Made by a program: the position numbers and the translations under genes. Below, piece by piece: positions 25,996-33,497 of a DNA stretch of 33,497 nt (position 1 is its first letter; every line of letters begins with the position of its first letter). The DNA is from Granulosicoccus sp. (GTDB lineage: Bacteria > Pseudomonadota > Gammaproteobacteria > Granulosicoccales > Granulosicoccaceae). The notes below the pieces were generated by a model that ran no database searches, had not been told where the DNA came from, and was given only the letters and a program-made list of their open reading frames with translations. The DNA lies in the NCBI GenBank assembly GCA_023300375.1, contig JALZWO010000138.1:1-33497 (forward strand), written 5' to 3'.

Positions 25996-27029
25996 GCCGG
26001 GTGATTCTCAACTGGGCGCTTAGGTTGCGCTGAACTTACAAGCGCCATGCCCGACAATGCCCATAAAAAACTGCACAACAACGCGATGCTCAATGGCCAT
26101 GCGAAAAGCTCATTAAGTGGACGAAATTGTTGTTCATCCTGCTCAGTTGGCTCTAATTCATCAATTGTTGCATAAATGCTAGCTAGCTCCTGAGAACTCC
26201 GAGCTCGAAAATATTGGCCTCCTGTGGCATCACTGATGGCCTGCAATGTGGCTTCATCAAGTTCGCTTCGTCTTGTCCCCATGGCTCGGCCAAAAACATT
26301 AGCTCCCTGATCAGAACCAACGCCTATTGTATGTATGCGGATATCACTGCTAGCGGCAACTTGTGCCGCCTCCAGCGGATCAACAACACCTGCTGAATTA
26401 GCACCATCTGTAAGCAAAATCAACACTCGAGATGCATCAGGGCGTTCACGTAGGCGTTTAACCCCAAGACCAATGGCATCTCCGATGGCGGTAGATCGAC
26501 CGGCAAGCCCAATAGTGGCCTCAGATAAAAAATGTTGTACGGTCTCATGATCGTAGGTCAATGGAGTTTGCACATACGCTTGTGAACCAAACATGATCAA
26601 ACCAATGCGATCTCCCCCCCTGCGGTCAACAAAATCTTGTGCAAGTTGTTTTACCACCGCCATGCGAGTGGCTGGACGGTTCCCAGAGTACAAATCAGTT
26701 TCACGCATGCTGCCAGAGATATCAATGCCAAGCAGCAAGTCACGACCCGTAACAGGTACGCTTAGAGATTCTGAAAAATTTTGTGGCCGTGCAACACTTG
26801 CGACCAAAGCAACCCATGCAACCGTTAACAATACAATGCGTAGCCAGTACTTCGCCGATGCCACTTGATGTTCACCTGCGTAGGCTTTGTAAAAATCTGC
26901 GTCAGGAATACGCAAGGCACGCGAACGAACAATAGGAGCTGCGGGCGCAAAAAAGTAGACAAACACTGGCAGTGGCAACACCAAAAATGCCCAAGGAAAC
27001 ACCCAACTGATGGTTTCAAAAACACTCAT
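25992..27029 (-). CDS. batA: BatA-like vWA-domain membrane protein
   Basis: The 345-residue protein has N-terminal membrane helices, the conserved ARPQNF segment before the domain, and a complete metal-ion-dependent adhesion site: GIDISGSMRETDL, the Thr of GRSTAIGDAIG and LLTDGANSAG. A C-terminal helix ends the protein. BatA proteins partner MoxR ATPases and have been linked to aerotolerance and envelope stress in other bacteria. Four-base overlaps with the DUF4381 gene and with batB place it centrally in the operon. Confidence 0.93.
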   Translation of the reverse strand: MSVFETISWVFPWAFLVLPLPVFVYFFAPAAPIVRSRALRIPDADFYKAYAGEHQVASAKYWLRIVLLTVAWVALVASVARPQNFSESLSVPVTGRDLLLGIDISGSMRETDLYSGNRPATRMAVVKQLAQDFVDRRGGDRIGLIMFGSQAYVQTPLTYDHETVQHFLSEATIGLAGRSTAIGDAIGLGVKRLRERPDASRVLILLTDGANSAGVVDPLEAAQVAASSDIRIHTIGVGSDQGANVFGRAMGTRRSELDEATLQAISDATGGQYFRARSSQELASIYATIDELEPTEQDEQQFRPLNELFAWPLSIALLCSFLWALSGMALVSSAQPKRPVENHPA

Positions 27030-27541
27030 GCGACGTGTTCAGCATGTGGGCGTCCGTGCGACTGTGTTTTTGCTGCTGCCGAGATTAATTCATCGACGTG
27101 ATCCATCAAGGTATGCAAATCTTCATCTCTCACATCAGGATTTTTTTGATAAGGACCATTTTCAAGCAATTTACCAAAACTATTTTTAAAGACTTCCCTA
27201 CCGCATATATCATCAAGCTCGCGCAACCAGTCTTCGCCGTGAAGGCTGGCGATACTTTGCCGCGACCTCGCCACCAGCGCCACTCTACGCACTAGTTTTG
27301 ACAGTGCTGACAATGACTGACTAACGGGTACATCACCCACCTGAGCTCTCAGAACCCCCAGCTCGCTACGCGCTTGTCGTTGCCAGCCGTAACGTTGAAA
27401 ACGACGGTAGGCAAAAAATGCAAACACACCTAACAAGACAATACCAACGCCAAGCAGCCACCACCCAGGTGCCGGCAAGGCGCTTACCGGTGGCAATTGC
27501 AAGTCACGCAGCTGCGAGAGTAAGTCTTCGGTGTCGTTCAC
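27026..27541 (-). CDS. DUF4381 membrane protein
   Basis: The 171-residue protein has one transmembrane helix (PAPGWWLLGVGIVLLGVFAFF, about residues 24-44) preceded by QLRDLQLPPVSALP, a DUF4381 hallmark, and a basic helical cytoplasmic domain with RVALVARSRQSIASLHGEDWLREL. DUF4381 genes occur between DUF58 and BatA genes in proteobacterial MoxR operons, as here, and the role is unknown. The start overlaps the DUF58 stop by four bases. Confidence 0.88.
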   Translation of the reverse strand: MNDTEDLLSQLRDLQLPPVSALPAPGWWLLGVGIVLLGVFAFFAYRRFQRYGWQRQARSELGVLRAQVGDVPVSQSLSALSKLVRRVALVARSRQSIASLHGEDWLRELDDICGREVFKNSFGKLLENGPYQKNPDVRDEDLHTLMDHVDELISAAAKTQSHGRPHAEHVA

Positions 27542-28503
27542 AAGCTTGGCTCAACGCTTGAATCACTTTTGCGTTGGAGAATGTTCGCAGCGCTATCCAA
27601 TAGAGGCATGTGAGTGGATACACTCATGTAATGATGTCTTTGCGACACAAAAAGTGACTTTAAAATTTCTTGCCTACCAATGAACTGAGATGCGTAGCGT
27701 GTCTGCTCATTGCGCGAACTGACGTTTAGAGTCCATGTAGAGTGTTCGCCCTGAGTGCCAGCACTCACCGGGTACGAACCCGGTTCAGGTAGATGGCGAT
27801 CGAGCGGATCGGTAATGTGCACAGCAATCAGATCAGCGGCACGTAAGGAGCTTCCCAACATTTGCTGAACTGTTTCATCAAAGCCCACGAAATCACTGAG
27901 TAGCACAACGGTGCTGCCTGCGTGCACACTGTGACGTAAACGGCGCATCGTTTTGACGAACTGATCGCCACTTGACACAGGCATGCGCCTCTGGCCTTGT
28001 TCAATAGCACGCAACAATCCCATCAAACCGCGTCGGCCCGATTGTGGGCGAATCTCACTGTGCCAATCGTCGGTAAATACGAATCCACCTACGCGGTCGT
28101 TAGCCGCTACCGCACACCAACCCAGTAGCGCAGCCAGACGTGTCGCCAACGCTGATTTGAACATTCCCTGTGTTCCAAAACGCATGTTGGCACGAAAATC
28201 CACCAACAGTAGAACGGGACGTTCACGCTCTTCAACGAAAAGTTTGGTATGAGCGGTGCCTGTGCGTGCAGTCACTTTCCAGTCGATCTGCCTTATGTCG
28301 TCACCGGCCTGATACTCGCGTACTTCAGCAAAATCCAAGCCTCGGCCTAGTCGTCGCGATACCGACCCACCACTTTGAGGCGCTGCGCTGCGACGTCTCA
28401 CCTGTCGTTGAAGCGCCGAAGCTGCTCCACGCAGATTGACAAGTTCCTCCAAGGACGTGCTTGCAGGTGAGGAAAATGACTGCTTTAGCGTGTTAGCCAA
28501 CAT
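27538..28503 (-). CDS. DUF58 domain protein
   Basis: The 321-residue protein carries the DUF58 signature GRGLDFAEVREYQAGDDIRQ followed by IDWKVTARTG, then a vWA-like fold beginning PVLLLVDFRANM with VVLLSDFVGFD later. DUF58 proteins are encoded beside MoxR ATPases and are thought to be their substrates or partners. There is no membrane segment, so the protein is likely cytoplasmic. moxR ends 13 bp upstream. Confidence 0.92.
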   Translation of the reverse strand: MLANTLKQSFSSPASTSLEELVNLRGAASALQRQVRRRSAAPQSGGSVSRRLGRGLDFAEVREYQAGDDIRQIDWKVTARTGTAHTKLFVEERERPVLLLVDFRANMRFGTQGMFKSALATRLAALLGWCAVAANDRVGGFVFTDDWHSEIRPQSGRRGLMGLLRAIEQGQRRMPVSSGDQFVKTMRRLRHSVHAGSTVVLLSDFVGFDETVQQMLGSSLRAADLIAVHITDPLDRHLPEPGSYPVSAGTQGEHSTWTLNVSSRNEQTRYASQFIGRQEILKSLFVSQRHHYMSVSTHMPLLDSAANILQRKSDSSVEPSL

Positions 28504-28516
28504 GTGTGGAATCGGT

Positions 28517-29509
28517 TCACGGAACAGCTATCTGACCAAGCAGACGATCAAGAACATCACTGGCAGTAACGCCGTCAGCCTCCGCCTCGAAAGATAATAT
28601 TAGACGATGACGAAGCACATCGTGGAACACAGCCTGTACATCCCCAGGAGAGACGTAGTCGCGCCCATCAAGCCAGGCGTGCGCACGCGCACAGGCATCG
28701 AGGCACAAGGTACCGCGAGGGCTAGCACCATATTCTATCCATCGACCTAGTTGCTCATCAAATTGTGCAGGTTGGCGACTCGCAGCGATTAGTCGCACAA
28801 CATAATCTTCGATGTCATCTGCCATGAAGACTTGCAGTACTTCACGCCGTGCAGCAAACAAAGCGCTAAGTGGAAACGAAGGCTTGGCTTGCGCAGGTTT
28901 TTCGAGCGTGCTGCCTATGGCCGCCTCGCTAGACTTCAATGCTTCAGATCTCACCAGCCTTAATATTTTCGCTTCGTGTTCGGGCGCTGGATAGTCAATC
29001 ACAACCTGCATGTGAAAACGGTCGAGCTGCGCTTCAGGCAAAGGATATGTACCTTCCTGCTCGATCGGATTTTGAGTAGCCATGACCATGAAAGGCGCTG
29101 GTAGTGGATAGGTGTGATGCCCCACTGAAATTTGCTGTTCCGCCATGGCTTCAAGCAAAGCTGACTGAACCTTAGCAGGTGCTCGATTGACTTCATCAGC
29201 AAGGATAAGATTATTAAACAACGGGCCTTGCTGGAAGACGAACGTACCATCAGCTGGCCGATAAATCTCCGTACCTGTCAGATCCGCGGGCAATAGATCA
29301 GGCGTAAATTGTACTCGCTGGAAGTTGGATTCAATGCAGTCGGCCAGCGCCTTGATGGCACGAGTTTTGGCCAGTCCAGGTGCACCCTCCACCAACAGGT
29401 GACCATCGACCAGTAACGCGATAAGTAGTCGATTGACGAGCCGTGGCTGGCCAATTATGGCCGCCTCTACTTGTGAACCGAGTTGTTGGACAGCTGTGAG
29501 TGCACTCAA
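28517..29509 (-). CDS. MoxR-family AAA+ ATPase
   Basis: The 330-residue ATPase has Walker A (EGAPGLAKTRAI), Walker B (LILADEVNRAP), the sensor/loop segment ATQNPIEQEGTYPLPEAQ with LDRFHM, and a C-terminal lid with ASPRGTLCLDACARA. MoxR proteins act as chaperone-like ATPases that mature or remodel vWA-domain proteins, here most likely BatA, BatB and DUF58. The start is TTG at 29509, with AAGG close upstream (and AGGG further up); no ATG occurs before the conserved GQ motif at residues 20-21. It is the first gene of the long minus-strand run. Confidence 0.94.
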   Translation of the reverse strand: MSALTAVQQLGSQVEAAIIGQPRLVNRLLIALLVDGHLLVEGAPGLAKTRAIKALADCIESNFQRVQFTPDLLPADLTGTEIYRPADGTFVFQQGPLFNNLILADEVNRAPAKVQSALLEAMAEQQISVGHHTYPLPAPFMVMATQNPIEQEGTYPLPEAQLDRFHMQVVIDYPAPEHEAKILRLVRSEALKSSEAAIGSTLEKPAQAKPSFPLSALFAARREVLQVFMADDIEDYVVRLIAASRQPAQFDEQLGRWIEYGASPRGTLCLDACARAHAWLDGRDYVSPGDVQAVFHDVLRHRLILSFEAEADGVTASDVLDRLLGQIAVP

Positions 29510-29581
29510 GAACCTTGACCCTGTACGAAAATTATTTGCTTATTGAAACGACATGTTTTGGTGATTATTCCCAGCAAAAAA

Positions 29582-30592
29582 TTACAGGTCATCTTCATCA
29601 TCTTCTTCGTCAATACTAACGTTCACAGATTGACCAACATTGGTCACATCAGCTCCACAAAACGCCTGTAGGCTAACCGTTCCCTCTTCCTCGGCATCTA
29701 GCCTTCCTGGGACATCATCATCGATGCTATCCACACTGGCCTCACCCCCTCCAGACTCATCAACAAACCAGATAATCTGATTTGTGATGTCTCGAGTGGT
29801 CACAGACCCATCGGCAGACAGGTAGGCGCCCGTAGCCGTAAAATCTATGGTGTCATTCACGTCAAGACTCACTGGATTAGGCGTAACGCTCAGGCTTTGT
29901 AACGTATCGAGTACAGTAAGTTGACGCTCAAGTGGTTGCACGTTACCAAATGAGGCAGATAGCGTGACAGCACCTGCGGTGGTCGCGTTAATAATCGCCG
30001 TGTTCTGATCGGTGCTTTCCAATGTAGCAGTGCTGTTTAGCTGCAAGCTGAAGCCTGCCTCTGTTAGAACACGTACCGATTGGTCGTCAAACAGCCCTGT
30101 AGCGAAGTATTCGCCCGGTACGCATCTCTCTAGATTGTCTTGCCCTTCGATTGAATTGATCGATATCAGAGATGCGTCATTTACCGTTAAGCCAAATTGA
30201 GCCGACACGATATTGCTCACGCTAACTGATACCGTCGCACTGCCATTGTTCTGACCCGTGACAAGACCATTCTCACTGATCGATATGATGGATGAATCGC
30301 TCGTACTCCAACGCCGGCCGTTGGAACTCAGGTTAAACGTGAGACCAGAGCTGCTGATGCCAGCAAGACCTAACTGAAGCTGCTCATCACGGTTGATAAC
30401 AAGAGCGGTATCGCTGTTGGCTGGTGGCACTACTGCTAAACCCACCAAATCGAGACTCTCAATTTCTGCCGCTTCTTCAAAAATACGGGAGTCGCCATCG
30501 CAAGCGGCCAGTAGCAAGCTAAGTGCAACTGTTACGCCCAACAAAATTCGTTTTTTGCGCATGCGCACGTTATATTCCGCGTGAAGCATCAT
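29582..30592 (-). CDS. Lipoprotein with bacterial Ig-like repeats
   Basis: The protein has a lipoprotein signal peptide (RKKRILLGVTVALSLLLAAC, lipobox LLAAC, Cys31 in this numbering). Repeated beta-rich units follow: RRWSTSDSSIISISENGLVTG and GSATVSVSVSN match the Big_2 Ig-like pattern, and a second unit lies around LQSLSVTPNPVSLDVNDTIDF. The C-terminus is strikingly acidic (EEDDEDDL). It is probably anchored in the outer membrane and extends into the periplasm or outside. Two starts are possible: ATG 30592, overlapping the stop of the preceding barrel gene by four bases, or ATG 30562, which gives a more standard signal peptide. I keep the coupled one without strong preference. Confidence 0.8.
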   Translation of the reverse strand: MMLHAEYNVRMRKKRILLGVTVALSLLLAACDGDSRIFEEAAEIESLDLVGLAVVPPANSDTALVINRDEQLQLGLAGISSSGLTFNLSSNGRRWSTSDSSIISISENGLVTGQNNGSATVSVSVSNIVSAQFGLTVNDASLISINSIEGQDNLERCVPGEYFATGLFDDQSVRVLTEAGFSLQLNSTATLESTDQNTAIINATTAGAVTLSASFGNVQPLERQLTVLDTLQSLSVTPNPVSLDVNDTIDFTATGAYLSADGSVTTRDITNQIIWFVDESGGGEASVDSIDDDVPGRLDAEEEGTVSLQAFCGADVTNVGQSVNVSIDEEDDEDDL

Positions 30593-31107
30593 GGTGTGTT
30601 GAATCTAAAGCCAAACAGCAGTCCATCTACTTTCAACGGCTCATCCGCGTTGTAATGGCGATATTCAGCGGTAAAAAGAAGGTTGGGGAACAGAACTAAT
30701 CGCTGCATGAGACCAACGCTGACTCGCGCGCCAGTAAAGTCGCCCTCAACACGTGGACTTGTCGGAGAATTCTGTTCAAGTGTGTATTCAACGGCACCCA
30801 GAACGATAAAGCCTTGCACGCCTCGCTGAGGCGGGGACTGAAAACGGATACCAACGCCGTAAGCACTGTCAATATCAAGATCGAAGTTGTCCTCTTCTCC
30901 AGACAAAAAACCTCTATCTGCGAAAACCTCAACGCCAATTCCGGGGAAAACAAAAGCGCCTGCGCTTATGCTGGCGAAACCCGGATAGAACTCCAGATCT
31001 GAATGAGTAACGATTGCTCCACCCACCTGAACTTCACCGTAAATACGACCTTCGGCTAACGCACTGTATGAAGCGGTTAGTAACACACAAGCAAGCAGCC
31101 AGCGCAA
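30589..31107 (-). CDS. Small outer-membrane beta-barrel protein
   Basis: The 172-residue product has a signal peptide (MRWLLACVLLTASYSALA, cleavage before EG) and then alternating beta strands with glycine-rich turns: EVQVGGAIV, ISAGAFVFPGIGVEVFADRG, SAYGVGIRFQ, ARVSVGLMQRLVLFP, TAEYRHY and a final strand LLFGFRF. Eight strands fit an OmpX/OmpA-size barrel. No specific family is recognisable. The start is TTG, strongly supported by AGAGGTGA just upstream. Its stop codon overlaps the lipoprotein start, so the pair may form a surface complex (inference). Confidence 0.78.
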   Translation of the reverse strand: MRWLLACVLLTASYSALAEGRIYGEVQVGGAIVTHSDLEFYPGFASISAGAFVFPGIGVEVFADRGFLSGEEDNFDLDIDSAYGVGIRFQSPPQRGVQGFIVLGAVEYTLEQNSPTSPRVEGDFTGARVSVGLMQRLVLFPNLLFTAEYRHYNADEPLKVDGLLFGFRFNTP

Positions 31108-31278
31108 AGTTCACCTCTATTCTAGTGGGGCCGCTCAATCCTCAAGCAAACCGATTGTTAAACTACCCTAAAGATTGCCAATTTGGCCTGTTGGGCAGTA
31201 GTTACTGGTACGCGAATTGATCGCGACTGTCTCAATAAGCAAGTATGTTACCAAAAACTGGCACAACACCACTGTAAA

Positions 31279-32106
31279 TTAAGGACACTGTACTGCGGCA
31301 TGTAGAACATCTAGTTGCTCGCTCTGTACAAGTACCAAACAGCCTTCGCCCGAAACAGGTGAGGCAACACGCGAACTCCAGTCACCTGCATCCGGAATCT
31401 GTCCAATTTGCTCCATAGAGGTCACAACGTGGTGGTTGACAAGCACTCTGTTGTTATTCTCTCCACCAGTAACATTAGTTTCTGTCTGATGAAGGTACCT
31501 GGCTAGCATAATGTTCGCACCAGCAGCTTTCGCGGCGCTCTCATTTAGCGTGCCTAGCCTAACTTCGAGCTCGTCAGAGTCGTCCACTGCAGAGATGTCG
31601 ATTTTCAGAGCAGCGCGAACAGGTTGTTGTAAAGCTCCCCTGACGTGACGGCTATTGCTCCCCATCATAACGACACGACCGTTGATGACAGCCTGCGGAG
31701 TATAAACGCCGGGGCGACCGGACAAGCCTGCACCGTTATATAAACGCTGACGCATGGAATGCTCAGGCGCAGAGTAAGGGTCTACAAAACTGCCATCTGA
31801 GCGATGCTCCAATGTGTCCCAGTAATCCACGTGAAATTCCAGCGCCATCAGTCTATTGTTCTCAACAAGCAATTCACCCAACAAACTGTGCGCTGCGGGA
31901 CAGGCAGCGCAACCCAGCGAGGTGAACAGTTCAATCACTTGGAAAGTGTCTATGCCATCGGCATCGACTTGGCTCAAATCAGGGTTTGAGTCGGCATTGA
32001 CGACGCCCGTAGGGATCACTACCAAGCAGCAGACCAAAAAGAGATGAGACGCGGTAGACAAAACGGAATAGAAAAAATGAAGTGGTCCATTGAGCAAATT
32101 CTTCAT
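31279..32106 (-). CDS. DUF1223 secreted thioredoxin-like protein
   Basis: The 275-residue protein has an N-terminal signal/hydrophobic segment (LFLVCCLVVIPTGVVNA) and the DUF1223 core: VIELFTSLGCAACPAAHSLLGEL with a CxxC pair, then LEFHVDYWDTLEH, SMRQRLYN, YTPQAVINGR and MMGSNS. DUF1223 has a thioredoxin-like fold, is exported, and lacks a well-established function; a periplasmic redox role is suggested by the CxxC. The ATG has AAGGA about nine bases upstream. The photolyase gene lies upstream on the same strand and the barrel gene lies downstream after 171 bp. Confidence 0.88.
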   Translation of the reverse strand: MKNLLNGPLHFFYSVLSTASHLFLVCCLVVIPTGVVNADSNPDLSQVDADGIDTFQVIELFTSLGCAACPAAHSLLGELLVENNRLMALEFHVDYWDTLEHRSDGSFVDPYSAPEHSMRQRLYNGAGLSGRPGVYTPQAVINGRVVMMGSNSRHVRGALQQPVRAALKIDISAVDDSDELEVRLGTLNESAAKAAGANIMLARYLHQTETNVTGGENNNRVLVNHHVVTSMEQIGQIPDAGDWSSRVASPVSGEGCLVLVQSEQLDVLHAAVQCP

Positions 32107-32183
32107 AAAACTGATTCCTTGTGCTTCGCTATTTGGAGAACGAGTGGTACGTACGCCGCAACTTCGTGCACGTTGAGAAGCTC

Positions 32184-33497
32184 CTAAACTTTTTTGGTTC
32201 CCTTTATTTTCTGGAAAGTGTCTAACGCTCTTACACGCGAGGTTTTCAGATCGACAAGCGGTTCAGGGTAATCCAATAGTTTTCTCTCCTCTTCAGGGAG
32301 AGCCCAAGGTTGGTGTACGAATTTTTTATCCACGTCTCCAAGCTCGGGTACCCAGAATCGCACATATTCTCCACTTTTGTCGAATTTTTCTCCCTGTAAC
32401 ACAGGGTTGAATACCCGAAAAAAAGGTGCAGCATCTGCACCAGAACCCGCAGTCCATTGCCATCCCATAGCGTTGCTCGCCAAATCAGCATCCACCAGAG
32501 TGTCGCGAAACCAACACTCACCCACCTGCCAAGGGACTAACAGGTTTTTTATGAGATACGAGGCAACTATCATCCGAACACGATTGTGCATCCAGCCTGT
32601 GGCATAAAGCTCACGCATCCCAGCATCGACTATGGGCACCCCTGTTTGCCCAATCCGCCAACGGCGCTCATGCTCCCCTGTATTTTTTGCCCATTCAAAT
32701 CTGGCGAAGCGTTTGTCCAATGGCTGATCAATAGTATGCGGAAAATGATAAATCAGACAATAAGCAAATTCGCGCCAGACGATTTCCTTAGCAAATGTTT
32801 CTTGGCCTTCAGTTAACGACGTGACGCTATTTGCACCGAAAAGCTTAGTCAGTACGAAGCGAGGACTGATTTCACCAAAATGCAGATGAGCAGAGAGTTT
32901 TGAAGTGCCGCTTTGCGCCGGAATGTTTCTACCCTGCGCATAGTCATGCACAGGCTTTTCCAAAAACTGCGATAGCCGCGAGCTTGCACTGTCCTCCCCC
33001 ACCTCCCAATGCGACATCATTTGGGCAGCCCAAGGCTTGTCAGGCATAAAACCCAGCTCATCAATTGTCTTGGTATCCGACAATTTTTGTCGATCGCTGT
33101 CTTTTAGGGAAGCAATTTTTTCAGGCTCTGACGCACATTGCAACAGCTCGGCATTATTATCAAGCGCCTTGGCAGCGGCATTCCAAAACGGGGTAAAAAC
33201 ACGATAAGGAGTTCCATCGCCCTTCAGGTTTTCCCATGGCTCAAAAATAAGCATGGCGTTAAACGTCTCAACCTTCACGCTCTGTCGCAATGCAGTTTTT
33301 ATGCTTTTGTCTCGCTCAATGGTGACTGGGTCGTAGCAGCGGTTCCAATAAACATGCGTTGCATGAGTCTGAGCCACCAAACGCTCAAGCACATTCTGGC
33401 TATCCCCTGCAAAACACACCAACGATGCACCTTTCGATCTCAAACTCTCATCAAACACTTTGAGGCTATGGTGCAACCACACACGGCTCGCCTCACC
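32184..33497 (-). CDS. phrB: Deoxyribodipyrimidine photolyase, class I (partial)
   Basis: The frame runs off the window edge, so the N-terminal start is not present; 437 codons are visible and open with GEASR before VWLHHSLKVF. The remainder holds the antenna-domain end and the whole FAD-binding domain: GTSKLSAHLHFGEISPR, WREFAYCLIYHFP, GMRELYATGWMHNRVRMIVASY, DADLASNAMGWQWTAGSG and the RVFNPVLQGEKFD end. Conserved Trp residues for photoreduction are present. It repairs UV-induced cyclobutane pyrimidine dimers using blue light. Truncation is due to the window only; nothing suggests a pseudogene. Confidence 0.94.
   Translation of the reverse strand, partial: GEASRVWLHHSLKVFDESLRSKGASLVCFAGDSQNVLERLVAQTHATHVYWNRCYDPVTIERDKSIKTALRQSVKVETFNAMLIFEPWENLKGDGTPYRVFTPFWNAAAKALDNNAELLQCASEPEKIASLKDSDRQKLSDTKTIDELGFMPDKPWAAQMMSHWEVGEDSASSRLSQFLEKPVHDYAQGRNIPAQSGTSKLSAHLHFGEISPRFVLTKLFGANSVTSLTEGQETFAKEIVWREFAYCLIYHFPHTIDQPLDKRFARFEWAKNTGEHERRWRIGQTGVPIVDAGMRELYATGWMHNRVRMIVASYLIKNLLVPWQVGECWFRDTLVDADLASNAMGWQWTAGSGADAAPFFRVFNPVLQGEKFDKSGEYVRFWVPELGDVDKKFVHQPWALPEEERKLLDYPEPLVDLKTSRVRALDTFQKIKGTKKV

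Noticed and set aside
32184-33497. Truncated photolyase as a pseudogene
   Set aside because: The frame is open to the last base of the window and reads sensible photolyase sequence, so the missing N-terminus is an edge effect.

Overview
The window reads like a chromosome segment of an aerobic, heterotrophic gammaproteobacterium, probably aquatic or marine. The grounds are roughly 50% GC, FadI/FadJ-type beta-oxidation genes, an ETF pair, a TRAP transporter, a MoxR/Bat operon and a class I photolyase. The genus cannot be fixed from the sequence. There are no rRNA or tRNA genes, phage genes, insertion sequences or CRISPR arrays that I can see.

Layout. Positions 61-1577 (minus) hold a glutathione S-transferase-like gene and an EamA/DMT exporter, followed by a structured non-coding stretch. 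Positions 1895-3211 (minus) encode a 438-residue, almost fully disordered Asn/Arg-rich protein with a histone-H1-like tail. It carries a three-copy DNxGNR motif and has a five-codon mini-ORF overlapping its start codon. Positions 3664-6355 (plus) form a SulP anion transporter, tandem universal stress protein and small membrane protein cluster. Positions 6439-10789 (minus) hold a DadA-like FAD oxidoreductase followed by TRAP dctP-dctQ-dctM; an Asp/Glu-racemase-family gene diverges at 10900 (plus). Together these look like a cluster for uptake and oxidation of an amino or imino acid, possibly a D-isomer. A ten-unit heptamer array lies at 11607-11676, then a CurA-like reductase (minus) and a DUF952 gene (plus).

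Positions 13304-17482 (minus) are etfB-etfA, then a coiled-coil phasin-like gene whose stop codon overlaps the start of a DmdC-type acyl-CoA dehydrogenase. Positions 17629-29509 (minus) are an unbroken co-directional run: moxR, DUF58, DUF4381, batA, batB, batC, batD, fadJ, fadI, a SIMPL-domain gene and a yeast-Fcy1-like cytosine deaminase. Most junctions are 1-20 bp overlaps, so an envelope/aerotolerance operon appears physically joined to beta-oxidation genes. The electrons from the acyl-CoA dehydrogenase would pass to the ETF encoded next to it.

Positions 29582-32106 (minus) encode a predicted lipoprotein with Ig-like repeats, a small outer-membrane beta-barrel and a secreted DUF1223 thioredoxin-like protein. 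The window ends inside a photolyase gene (32184-33497, minus) whose 5' part lies outside.

Most of this is recognisable metabolism and transport. The least explained items are the disordered DNxGNR protein with its mini-ORF, the structured region 1578-1894, the phasin-like/acyl-CoA dehydrogenase coupling with its upstream palindrome, and the 77-residue membrane protein after the SulP/Usp pair.
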